This document shows, in pieces, positions 6,467-14,225 of a DNA stretch of 22,512 nt. This DNA is from JAXLVB01 sp044228045 (lineage in GTDB: Bacteria > Bacteroidota > Bacteroidia > Cytophagales > Spirosomataceae). The translations under genes and the position numbers were made by a program. The notes below the pieces were generated by a model. That model was not told the DNA's origin. It did not search any database and worked only from the letters and a program-made list of their open reading frames with translations. The stretch covers positions 1-22,512 of the forward strand of contig JBGAVQ010000067.1 in the NCBI GenBank assembly GCA_044228045.1, given 5' to 3'. Position 1 is the stretch's first letter, and each line of letters starts with the position of its first letter.

Positions 6467-7099
6467 TTATTGAGCTGGTAACGATTTAAAAACAAAGCCT
6501 TTTCCCGAAAAGTGTTCCAGATAACGAGGCAAAGCGTATTCCAAGTTTCGGCGGGCTTTGAGACTATCATGAAACACCACAATTGACCCGTTTTCAGTAT
6601 ATCTAATTGATTTTTTCAATACAGTTTCGGGGGATAATTCTTGGCTAAAATCTCCTGACAATACGTCCCACATCACAACCGAATGGGTTTTTAGAATCTC
6701 CACTGCCTGCGCTTTTTTGATACGGCCATACGGTGGACGGAAAAGATTATTTTTCACTTTTTTTTCAGTCAACAATTGAGTACATTTTTCAAAATTCTCA
6801 ATATAGTCTAAGTTTCCAGACTTCCAGCCATTTAAGTGATTAAAAGTATGGCTCCCAATTGAATGTCCACCTTCAATGAGTTTTTGAAATATTTCTGGAT
6901 GTTTCCTGACATTATCGCCAATACAAAAAAAAGTAGCTTTTGCCTGATAATGAGCTAATTGACTAAGTACATACTCGGTAACTTCGGGAATAGGCCCATC
7001 GTCAAAAGTTAAATAAATCACCTTTTCGCTTATTGGAATTTTCCATAAGAACTGGGGGTAAACCCATCTAAACAAGAAATTAGATTTGTGCAAAAACAT
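6467..7099 (-). CDS. NodB-type polysaccharide deacetylase
   Basis: A carbohydrate esterase family 4 protein that removes N-acetyl (or O-acetyl) groups from glycans. Motif 1 is TFDDGP (31-36), with D33 and D34; motif 2 is SHTFNH (83-88), with zinc ligands H84 and H88; motif 3 is RPPYG (121-125). WDVLSGD (144-150) and VVFHDS (174-179) with H177 complete the set, so it should be active. At 210 aa it is close to a bare catalytic domain. There is no convincing signal peptide; the N-terminus (MFLHKSNFLFRWVYPQFLW) is hydrophobic-aromatic and may be membrane-associated. The ATG shares one base with the stop of the upstream GT2 gene, implying translational coupling. Placed between two glycosyltransferases, it probably edits their product; acting on a lipid-linked intermediate in the cytoplasm is possible. 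Confidence 0.92.
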   Translation of the reverse strand: MFLHKSNFLFRWVYPQFLWKIPISEKVIYLTFDDGPIPEVTEYVLSQLAHYQAKATFFCIGDNVRKHPEIFQKLIEGGHSIGSHTFNHLNGWKSGNLDYIENFEKCTQLLTEKKVKNNLFRPPYGRIKKAQAVEILKTHSVVMWDVLSGDFSQELSPETVLKKSIRYTENGSIVVFHDSLKARRNLEYALPRYLEHFSGKGFVFKSLPAQ

Positions 7100-8223
7100 C
7101 AGTTAAGCCTCCTTCCTTTCCATTCATAACCTTTTTTCTGAGCCAGTAATCCAAAAAAACTGACGTAAAAAGGGTAAATCAATTGCGTAATCGGTATCCA
7201 CCAACCCACTAAGCCATGACCTAAAAAGCGCAACATCCCTTGTAAGAAAATCAATTCAAGTCCTAATTTCAAGCCAACTTGACAAACAAATGCTTTCCAC
7301 GAAAAATATCCAACCGATGCACCTACCAATCCGATAATTAGCCCGAAATTTACACAAAAGATAAAGATAGCTAAGGCAGTTACTTGCCAATTTTGATAAT
7401 ATTGCCATTTACTTGCCCAACGTTTGCGTTGTTGTACAAACGAATGAAGCGTTTGTTGTGCTGAGGTTTTTACGATAACTTCATTGTTTTTTAAAAACAG
7501 CACTTGGTCTGGAAATCGTTGGAAAATCTTGTGCATCAAAAATTCATCATCGCCCGATGCTAACTGCTCACTTCCTTCAAAGCCATTTACTTCTTCAAAT
7601 GCTTTTTTTGTATAAGCCAAGTTTGCACCATTGCACATGCTTGGTTTTTGTAAAAACATAGAAACAGCTCCTGAGCCAACTAAACTGGCGAATTCAACAA
7701 TTTGCAAGGAAGTAAACGGGCGGGAATCATCCACAAACGTAACAGGTGCACTGATAAGTTGAGGCGAATAAGTTTGGTAATATTGTACCATCAAACGTAG
7801 CCAATAAATACCCACTCGGCAATCGGCATCCGTTGTGATTATCAAATCGCTTGATGTTAATGAAATCCCTTGTGTAATAGCTCGCTTTTTGGGTGAGTTA
7901 GATAAACTTGTATCTACATTTACCAACCTCAACTGATAATTTACACTTGATTTTAGTCCTTCAACTACCTCTGCCGTTTGGTCAGTTGAAGCATCGTTCA
8001 TTACCAGTACTTCTAAATATTCTCTTGGAAAATCCTGATTATTAATATCTTGCAATAAAAATGGTAGCGTATTGGCTTCGTTTCGAGCAGGAATAATGAC
8101 CGTTACTCTTGTCGTGATAAGCGTAGCTGGGTTTAGCTGAAATTGCTCCATTCGAAACCAACCAACCACCAAAACGCCTGTGAAGCAGGCATACATAAAA
8201 GAGATACAAAGTAAAATGCTCAT
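7099..8223 (-). CDS. Family 2 glycosyltransferase with N- and C-terminal membrane segments
   Basis: A second GT-A glycosyltransferase, 374 aa. An N-terminal membrane span (about 3-23) precedes the catalytic domain. VTVIIPARNEANTLP (40-54) is the donor-binding start, TTDADC (130-135) contains the DxD, SGDDEFL (223-229) provides the catalytic acid pair, and QQRKRW (264-269) is the QxxRW-type motif. Hydrophobic segments follow at about 281-305, 310-330 and 338-361. The C-terminus is basic (KKGYEWKGRR). It differs from the other GT2 of the operon by its N-terminal span and by GDDE in place of TED, so the two are unlikely to be simple duplicates. The start overlaps the stop of the flippase-like gene by 4 bp (ATGA), showing tight coupling. 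Acceptor and sugar cannot be read from sequence. Confidence 0.9.
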   Translation of the reverse strand: MSILLCISFMYACFTGVLVVGWFRMEQFQLNPATLITTRVTVIIPARNEANTLPFLLQDINNQDFPREYLEVLVMNDASTDQTAEVVEGLKSSVNYQLRLVNVDTSLSNSPKKRAITQGISLTSSDLIITTDADCRVGIYWLRLMVQYYQTYSPQLISAPVTFVDDSRPFTSLQIVEFASLVGSGAVSMFLQKPSMCNGANLAYTKKAFEEVNGFEGSEQLASGDDEFLMHKIFQRFPDQVLFLKNNEVIVKTSAQQTLHSFVQQRKRWASKWQYYQNWQVTALAIFIFCVNFGLIIGLVGASVGYFSWKAFVCQVGLKLGLELIFLQGMLRFLGHGLVGWWIPITQLIYPFYVSFFGLLAQKKGYEWKGRRLN

Positions 8224-9182
8224 ACTTTGGATACTTTAAGTTGAAGAACAAGCACACTGCCCACGAGTACAGGAAGTAAAATATTGAGCATCCAAAGTGA
8301 AAGTGTAGCCGAAACTACTTGGGCAGAAGGCACGTGAAAATATTGAAAAAAATAAAGTGCGGAAAATTCTCTCACGCCCAAGTCGCTCAAAAAATTAAAA
8401 GTTGGGATGACTGTTTTGGCCAAAAAAACTAAAAAAACAACCGCAGTTAGGTCAAAAATGGGCAAAGAAATGGCAAATATCTGAAGTATTAGAAAGAATT
8501 GTAAACTAAATGTCAGGTATCGCATGACTGCCACTTGGGTAATGGCGATGAGTTCTTTTTGTGAATATTCACCCAAAACTTGAAAAAAATGACCGTAAGT
8601 ACTTAGCCACTTTTTTTGAAATAATTGCGGCAGGTTGGTTCGTTTAATAAACAACCAAAACCCCAACAAAATACTAATTATTAACAAGATAGCCAATATC
8701 CACTCTGATAGATGAACAACTTCTTTGACACCTATCAAAAAATAAAAGTAGGCAATAGTTCCAAAACATAACGCCACATAAAACTGAATACCGCCGCCTA
8801 ACACCACTGCTCCCAGGCTTTTGGTACGCTGCTCTGACTGCAAACTCAATACTTTGGCTGTAGCATCGCCCAAGAATGCAGGAGCTAAAAAGCCTAAAGA
8901 TAATCCAGCCAATACAGATTTAATGGCCTGAACAAAAGAAATTTGCTCAATGCGACGTGCTAATAATTGCCATTTTTTTGCCTCGAGAGACCAATTAACA
9001 ACAATCAGCAAAACAACTACGCTCAACCCTGCAAGTCGCTCACCATGAAGCAATTGTCGCATCTGGCTTAGGATACTATCCAAATTTGCCTGCTCGTCTT
9101 TTAAACGTATCCATACATACCAAAGGATAGCGAACAACATCACTAATTTGACAATAAACCAAACTTTGTTGCTAATTTGCAT
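8220..9182 (-). CDS. LPG-synthase-TM/UPF0104 family flippase-like integral membrane protein
   Basis: This is a 320-residue polytopic membrane protein with about eight hydrophobic spans. It includes the family-typical stretches SVLAGLSLGFLAPAFLGD, with the small-residue 'FLAPAFLGDA' loop, and FNFLSDLGVREFSALYFF near the C-terminus. Proteins of this lysylphosphatidylglycerol-synthase membrane-domain group flip or handle lipids and lipid-linked sugars; the aminoacyl-transferase domain of MprF is absent here. I chose the ATG at 9182 because it starts MQISNKVWFIVKLVMLF, directly before the first span; a GTG at 9230 would add 16 residues lying entirely inside ruvC. It is the first gene of the glycan operon and overlaps the next gene by 4 bp. 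Its start codon is 4 bp from that of ruvC on the other strand. Likely role: transbilayer movement of the lipid intermediate made by the operon. Confidence 0.82.
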   Translation of the reverse strand: MQISNKVWFIVKLVMLFAILWYVWIRLKDEQANLDSILSQMRQLLHGERLAGLSVVVLLIVVNWSLEAKKWQLLARRIEQISFVQAIKSVLAGLSLGFLAPAFLGDATAKVLSLQSEQRTKSLGAVVLGGGIQFYVALCFGTIAYFYFLIGVKEVVHLSEWILAILLIISILLGFWLFIKRTNLPQLFQKKWLSTYGHFFQVLGEYSQKELIAITQVAVMRYLTFSLQFFLILQIFAISLPIFDLTAVVFLVFLAKTVIPTFNFLSDLGVREFSALYFFQYFHVPSAQVVSATLSLWMLNILLPVLVGSVLVLQLKVSKV

Positions 9183-9186
9183 CACA

Positions 9187-9747
9187 ATGGCAGAGCAAGA
9201 AAAAATAATTTTAGGTATCGACCCTGGCACACGATATATGGGCTATGGTATAATTCGGGTAGTGAACCGTAAAGCTGAATTACTACAGTACGGAGTCATA
9301 AATTTGACCAAATATAGCACCCATGAAGTAAAATTAAAGAAAATATTTGAGCGTGTTACCAGCATCATTGTGGAATTTATGCCAGATGAGATGGCGTTAG
9401 AAGCTCCTTTCTTTGGTAAAAATGTACAATCAATGCTTAAATTGGGACGAGCACAAGGCGTAGCAATGGCAGCAGCTTTGTCAAAAGAAATTCCAATTGT
9501 GGAGTATTCGCCTAAATCGGTAAAGATGTCGGTAACTGGTAATGGCAATGCTACCAAAGAACAGGTGGCATTTATGCTCGAGCGGTTACTTGGTGTCAAA
9601 TTAGAGTCTGAGCACTTTGATGCAACCGATGCCTTAGCAGTGGCCATATGCCATCAGTCACATAGTAACAACATTCAGGCAACCAAGACAGGTACAAAAA
9701 AAGGTTGGGGCGCTTTTGTAAGCGAAAACCCCAACCGAATCAAGTAA
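9187..9747 (+). CDS. ruvC: Crossover junction endodeoxyribonuclease RuvC
   Basis: The Holliday-junction resolvase acting with RuvAB in recombination repair. The four catalytic acidic residues are in place (numbered from the ATG at 9187): D12 in ILGIDPGTRYMGYG, E72 in MALEAPFFGKN, and D145 and D148 in FDATDALAVA. The loop GKNVQSMLKLGRAQGVAMAA is the classic RuvC signature. The 186-aa length is normal. A TTG 13 codons upstream would extend the frame, but MAEQEKIILGIDPG is the usual beginning. The C-terminal tail (KTGTKKGWGAFVSENPNRIK) is basic and typical of Bacteroidota versions. It is transcribed away from the glycan operon, and its promoter must lie inside or very near the flippase-like gene. 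It converges with the M14 peptidase gene, 19 bp apart. Confidence 0.96.
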   Translation: MAEQEKIILGIDPGTRYMGYGIIRVVNRKAELLQYGVINLTKYSTHEVKLKKIFERVTSIIVEFMPDEMALEAPFFGKNVQSMLKLGRAQGVAMAAALSKEIPIVEYSPKSVKMSVTGNGNATKEQVAFMLERLLGVKLESEHFDATDALAVAICHQSHSNNIQATKTGTKKGWGAFVSENPNRIK

Positions 9748-9766
9748 ACAGGGTGGTCAATTTTAA

Positions 9767-12286
9767 CTAATTAACCATAAAAACTGCATTACCAAAAAGC
9801 AATTTGCCGTTGTACCAAAATCCACGGAAAAGTGGATTATTGACCAAATAAATAACCTTGCCACGCCCCATGTCTTGCACACCGTAGATTAGGCTATTTT
9901 CTAATTTCTTACGTGCATTTTTACCTGCAAAACCAGCTACAATGGCATTTTTGCCAGTATAACCCACGTTCCAGCCTTCTTTTAAAAAGGCATAATTACT
10001 GGCTTCTAACAATAAGCCAAAATAAGTTTTATCGTAACCAAAGCCAAGTGGATGGGTATTATCCATGGTTACTTTGTAGATGCTACCCGGCGTTTCTTCC
10101 ATCACAAATTCTCGTTCACGATTGCCATATTGTTTGAGGTCGTCGGTGGGATTGCCTTCCTTTGCTTTATCGTCTTTTTTCTTTTCTTCTTCTTTAACTT
10201 TTACGTTAAAATCTGGTTTGCCAGATAATGCCCCTACTGCACTTTCCATCGCAATAAGTTTTCCACCTCCTCTTATCCAGTCCTTCAAGCTGGTTAGTGT
10301 GCGTTCGTTTAAGGCACGCCCATACCCGCCCGAGGGCATTACAATTACATCAAACAGTTTCAAGTCAATATTCCCCAGCATATCTGGCGAAATCATGGCA
10401 GCTGGGTATTTGACTTGCTGGTCAAAGAAATGCCATACATCCCCTACACTTGTTGACGACGTTCCTTCACCCGACAACACTGCAATTTTAGGTGCTTTCA
10501 ACACGTTCACATTACCTGAACCAAAATCAGAACCTTTGGTTACAAAGCCAGTAGTGGCCGGATAGAGGGCAATGCCATGATCCTCTGCTTCTTCTTTAAC
10601 AATTTTATCAAATTGAGCCCCCATGGCCTCATTGCCAGCACGAACAATAAGTAGGGTGCCGGCGGCAAACTGTTGTCCATCCAACTCAAATGGTTTCTCG
10701 GCTGCACGGACTTTTATTTTTTTGTTTAAAATATGCCCTAAAAATGCTACATCGTCAACGGTTTGCCAACGAACCACATAAGCATAAGGCTTTTCTACAT
10801 TTTTTGTTTCGGTTTTGCCAATAGGCTTTGCCTGTGGCGTCAATTTTTCTTTTACGCCAAAAGCCTTCAAACCATAAGCATAAGGCAACGACCACGAGGT
10901 AATATCGTAAGTTACTGAGTCTTCGAGTGCCGACTTAGGCTCCAACAAAATCTTTAAGTAAGTAGAGCGTGGCTGGTACAAATTGATGACTACGTCTTCT
11001 GCTTCTACCTTAAAATTCACCTGTTTGTCTTCTTGATAGCTATACCCCATAGCCATTAGCTCTTTACCGCCATAACCATACTGAAAGCCTTGTTTATCCA
11101 AGAAACCCGTAAAGGCTTTTACTTTGGCTTCATCGCCTTTGGCCTTAATTACGAAAGACTTAAACGTGCCTACTGGATTGGTTTTGGCATTATCATAAAA
11201 CTTCACAAACTCACTTACCACTTTATCGGCCCGTGACGAAACGGCTTCCATAGCCGCCCAGCTCGAAGCCGCATGGTGGTCAGCACGTTGTTTAAGGGTT
11301 AGGGTGTCGCCGGCATCAGTCATTACCGCCAAGCCAGCTCTACCTGAGCCGCCTTGCTCTAAGGTATAGCCAATGGCTCCATTATAAGTAGGGTATGTGT
11401 CGCCATAACTGGGGTAAAACAAGTCGAAATTTTCACGGGTAAAGTACAACCAACCGTTTTTGTCAAAATACTTGCGCTCGTATTCACCCACTACGTTCTG
11501 CATTTCACGTTGCCACTGCGTGATGTCTTCGTGGTATGGTTTGGCCGAAGGTGGAAAATAATATGGGCTGTTGAGCCCTTGTTCGTGAAAATCTGCATGA
11601 AGATGTGGCATCCACGAGTTATAAAATGCAATTCGTTCTTGTGTTTCTTTCTGTGTTTGCCAAGCCCAGTCACGGTTTAGGTCAAAATAATAGTGGTTAG
11701 GACGACCACCTGGCCACGGCTCAAAATGCTCTACACTAAATGTAAATGGATTGGCTTTTCTGCCTACTTTTTGATTGTACCAATTCACATAACGGTCATA
11801 ACCATCAGGATTTAAGCACAAATCCATAATTACCACCGAGTTAGCCAATACCTGTTGCGCTGTAGGATTATCTTTGCGAACCAAATCATAAAAAGCCTGA
11901 ATTGCGGCTGTGGTAGCACAGGCTTCGTTGCCATGCACATTATAACTCAACCAAGTGATAGCAGGTTGTTTTTTAGAAGGTGTACCAGACAACAAACCAA
12001 TACTTTTGAGATTGTTGGTACGAATTTCTTCTATTTCACGAAGATTCTGCTCGTTGGCAATGATTGCTACCATCAACGGGCGACCTTCATAAGTGGAGCC
12101 ATAACGAACAATTTTGACAGAATTTGGCAGAGTACGAGCTACATATTCCAGATAATTAACTACTTGATGGTGAGGGGTGAACCTACTACCCCAAGAATAA
12201 CCTACAAATTCGGAGGGAGACTGTAGTGTTTGAGCGATGGAGAATTGTGCCACAACAAGTAGCAAAATGGTAAACAATTTTCTCAT
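9767..12286 (-). CDS. Secreted M14-family zinc metallopeptidase
   Basis: A zinc carboxypeptidase-type enzyme that cleaves C-terminal or otherwise accessible peptide bonds outside the cytoplasm. I start it at the ATG at 12286 (839 aa), because this gives a clean signal peptide MRKLFTILLLVVAQFSIAQ; a TTG at 12343 would put 19 polar residues in front. In that numbering, zinc ligands H118 and E121 are in NVHGNEAC, the substrate arginine R205 is in DLNRDW, the third ligand H234 is in HADFHEQG, and the catalytic E310 is in YTLEQGG. The C-terminal half is long. It includes a glutamine-amidotransferase-like fold region (IAVLSGEGTSSTSVGDVWHF, then FDVIVMPSGGYG), a lysine/glutamate-rich low-complexity segment (EEEKKKDDKAKE), and a beta-rich end. 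No T9SS sorting domain is seen, so it is probably periplasmic. Divergent from the M20 hydrolase gene. Confidence 0.9.
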   Translation of the reverse strand: MRKLFTILLLVVAQFSIAQTLQSPSEFVGYSWGSRFTPHHQVVNYLEYVARTLPNSVKIVRYGSTYEGRPLMVAIIANEQNLREIEEIRTNNLKSIGLLSGTPSKKQPAITWLSYNVHGNEACATTAAIQAFYDLVRKDNPTAQQVLANSVVIMDLCLNPDGYDRYVNWYNQKVGRKANPFTFSVEHFEPWPGGRPNHYYFDLNRDWAWQTQKETQERIAFYNSWMPHLHADFHEQGLNSPYYFPPSAKPYHEDITQWQREMQNVVGEYERKYFDKNGWLYFTRENFDLFYPSYGDTYPTYNGAIGYTLEQGGSGRAGLAVMTDAGDTLTLKQRADHHAASSWAAMEAVSSRADKVVSEFVKFYDNAKTNPVGTFKSFVIKAKGDEAKVKAFTGFLDKQGFQYGYGGKELMAMGYSYQEDKQVNFKVEAEDVVINLYQPRSTYLKILLEPKSALEDSVTYDITSWSLPYAYGLKAFGVKEKLTPQAKPIGKTETKNVEKPYAYVVRWQTVDDVAFLGHILNKKIKVRAAEKPFELDGQQFAAGTLLIVRAGNEAMGAQFDKIVKEEAEDHGIALYPATTGFVTKGSDFGSGNVNVLKAPKIAVLSGEGTSSTSVGDVWHFFDQQVKYPAAMISPDMLGNIDLKLFDVIVMPSGGYGRALNERTLTSLKDWIRGGGKLIAMESAVGALSGKPDFNVKVKEEEKKKDDKAKEGNPTDDLKQYGNREREFVMEETPGSIYKVTMDNTHPLGFGYDKTYFGLLLEASNYAFLKEGWNVGYTGKNAIVAGFAGKNARKKLENSLIYGVQDMGRGKVIYLVNNPLFRGFWYNGKLLFGNAVFMVN

Positions 12287-12340
12287 TAGGTATGAATTTA
12301 GTGATTGCGGGCGAAATACTTCGACCTTAGTTTGTTTGCC

Positions 12341-12348
12341 CAAAGATA
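12341..12348 (-). promoter_or_regulatory. −7 box of the M14 peptidase gene
   Basis: The minus strand reads TATCTTTG, matching TAnnTTTG. The predicted start near 12334 leaves a leader of about 48 nt before the ATG at 12286 and lies downstream of the alternative TTG at 12343, supporting the shorter protein. No good −33 match is visible. Confidence 0.48.
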
Positions 12349-12505
12349 AGATTTTTGCTAATAAATCGCTGTATCAGGCTTTTTTGTCGAAATAAAATTG
12401 CTTACATCGGCATAAAGACCTAATTTTCATCCATAATTTAGTTCATTCTCCGCTTCAATGCAGAGCAAACTATTCATTTAATAATCCCTTAACCCAGCAT
12501 ACCAA

Positions 12506-14146
12506 ATGAAAACACTTACTACCATTTTACTTGCCTTGACACTGATCGCCCCGTCGTTTGGTCAAAAAAAGAAAGACCCTAATTTTAAATCGCAGCCCAA
12601 TCAGTTATTAAGCGATGCCAAAATTGAGGCCCTAAAAAAAGAAATCACCGAAGAGGTTCAAAAACGCCATGAGCAAACGGCTATCATGAACGATATGATT
12701 TTTAGCTTTGCCGAACTGGGATATCAAGAGTTTGAAACCTCCAAATACCTTATCGAAATCCTTGAAAAAGAAGGATTTACCATCACTAAAGGTATTTCTG
12801 GAATGCCCACCGCTTGGCTTGCCAAGTGGAGCTATGGCACAGGCAAACCCGTTATTGCTATTGGCTCAGACGTGGACTGTATTCCTAAAGCATCTCAAAA
12901 ACCTGGCGTTGCCTACCACGACCCATTGGTAGAAGGTGCCCCCGGTCATGGCGAGGGACATAATTCGGGGCAAGCACTCAATGTAACCTCGGCCTTAGTG
13001 ATGAAAAAAATCATGGAACGTGAAAAAATCAACGGAACACTCATGCTTTGGCCCGGTGTGGCCGAAGAGTTAGTAGGAGCAAAAGCATATTTCGTACGAG
13101 ATGGCCACTTCAAAGACGTGGATGCTTGTATTTTTACCCACGTCAATTCGCAGTTGAGCGTGCGTTGGGGCGACGTAGGCTATAATGGATTAGTATCTGT
13201 TCGGTTCAATTTTGAAGGTGAAGCCGCACATGCTGCAGGTAACCCATGGCGAGGCAAAAGTGCCTTAGATGCCGTAGAACTGATGAATGTGGGCTGGAAT
13301 TACAAGCGTGAACACCTCCAACCAACCCAACGCTCACACTATGTAATCACCAATGGCGGAGACCAACCCAATGTTGTTCCGTCCAAAGCAACTGTTTGGT
13401 ATTATTTTAGGGAGCGTACTTATCCCAAAATCAAGGATTTGTTTGAGGCTGGCAAACAAATTGCCCAAGGTGCTGCCATGATGACCGGAACCACGGTAAA
13501 TTGGGAAATTGTGGGTAGTGCCTGGCCAGGGCATTTTAACAAACCCATTGCCGAGGCTATGTACGAAAACATTAAGCGAGTAGGGCAGCCTGAGTGGTCA
13601 GAAGCTGATCAAACCTTAGCGAAATCCCTTCAAAAAGAAATAAAATCGCCTACCAAAACAGGTTTAGCCATGAAAGCCGACACGACCATCGAACCCGTGT
13701 TAATGTCTATGGGTGGTGGCTCCGATGATATTGCTGATATTTCTTGGTCTTTACCAACCGTCGTGTTAGGTTATCCTTCAAATATACCTGGCCTACCAGG
13801 ACATCACTGGGCCAATGCCATTTCGATGGCAACGCCTATTGCTCATAAAGGTTGTACAGCAGGAGCCAAAGTAGAAGCTATGACTTTGCTGGAGATGTTG
13901 GTAAAACCCAGCATCATCGAAGACGCTTGGAAATACTACAAGGAGGTTCAGACTAAAAATGAAAAATATGAACCGCTTATTGCGCCAACCGATAAGCCTG
14001 TTATCACCATTAACCGTGAAATCATGGCAAAATTTAGGGATGACATGAAGAAATTTTATTACGACCCCTCTAAATACAAATCGTATTTGGAGCAATTGGG
14101 CATAAAATACCCAACCGTGCGAGCCGAAGAAAGCAAAGGAAATTAG
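12506..14146 (+). CDS. Secreted M20-family amidohydrolase/peptidase (AbgB-like)
   Basis: A two-zinc hydrolase of the M20D/AbgB type, which cleaves amide bonds such as those of acyl-amino acids or p-aminobenzoyl-glutamate. Signal peptide MKTLTTILLALTLIAPSFGQ (1-20) indicates export, whereas AbgB of E. coli is cytoplasmic. Metal-site motifs are GSDVDCIP (120-127), GHGEGHNSG (147-155; H148 and H152), EE at 187-188 in PGVAEELVGAK, H212 in FTHVNSQ, and HH at 433-434 in GLPGHHWANA. The dimerisation lid is around H242 (EAAHAAGNPWRGK). At 546 aa it is longer than usual by a C-terminal helical extension after about residue 455. It is followed 79 bp later by a TonB-dependent receptor gene with its own promoter box, so the two may be linked in function but not strictly one transcript. 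The substrate is not predictable. Confidence 0.88.
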   Translation: MKTLTTILLALTLIAPSFGQKKKDPNFKSQPNQLLSDAKIEALKKEITEEVQKRHEQTAIMNDMIFSFAELGYQEFETSKYLIEILEKEGFTITKGISGMPTAWLAKWSYGTGKPVIAIGSDVDCIPKASQKPGVAYHDPLVEGAPGHGEGHNSGQALNVTSALVMKKIMEREKINGTLMLWPGVAEELVGAKAYFVRDGHFKDVDACIFTHVNSQLSVRWGDVGYNGLVSVRFNFEGEAAHAAGNPWRGKSALDAVELMNVGWNYKREHLQPTQRSHYVITNGGDQPNVVPSKATVWYYFRERTYPKIKDLFEAGKQIAQGAAMMTGTTVNWEIVGSAWPGHFNKPIAEAMYENIKRVGQPEWSEADQTLAKSLQKEIKSPTKTGLAMKADTTIEPVLMSMGGGSDDIADISWSLPTVVLGYPSNIPGLPGHHWANAISMATPIAHKGCTAGAKVEAMTLLEMLVKPSIIEDAWKYYKEVQTKNEKYEPLIAPTDKPVITINREIMAKFRDDMKKFYYDPSKYKSYLEQLGIKYPTVRAEESKGN

Positions 14147-14185
14147 ATTTACTTCTTTTTTCTTATTTTCCTCTGCTTTCTGGTG

Positions 14186-14193
14186 TAATTTTG
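14186..14193 (+). promoter_or_regulatory. −7 box of the TonB-dependent receptor gene
   Basis: TAATTTTG matches TAnnTTTG exactly. The start would fall near 14200, giving a leader of about 25 nt to the ATG at 14226. This allows expression independent of the M20 gene that ends at 14146. The −33 element is unclear. Confidence 0.5.
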
Positions 14194-14225
14194 CCCCCCT
14201 AATCACAACAAGACTCAATTTTAAA

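Noticed and set aside
9149..9158. Half-match (TTGACAATAAA) to one arm of the 2682-2709 operator near the ruvC start
   Set aside because: Only one arm is present with no symmetric partner at the right spacing, so I do not call a second regulator site.
9748..9780. Imperfect inverted repeat (GGTCAATT ... AATTAACC) between ruvC and the M14 gene
   Set aside because: Short, AT-rich and mismatched, with no T-run; too weak to call a terminator.
10080..10565. 161-codon serine-rich ORF opposite the M14 gene
   Set aside because: Its low-complexity serine/phenylalanine composition mirrors the lysine/glutamate-rich codons of the real gene on the other strand.
11855..12226. 123-codon ORF opposite the M14 peptidase gene
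   Set aside because: Lies wholly inside the coding region of a clear M14 peptidase and shows no recognisable domain; a shadow frame.
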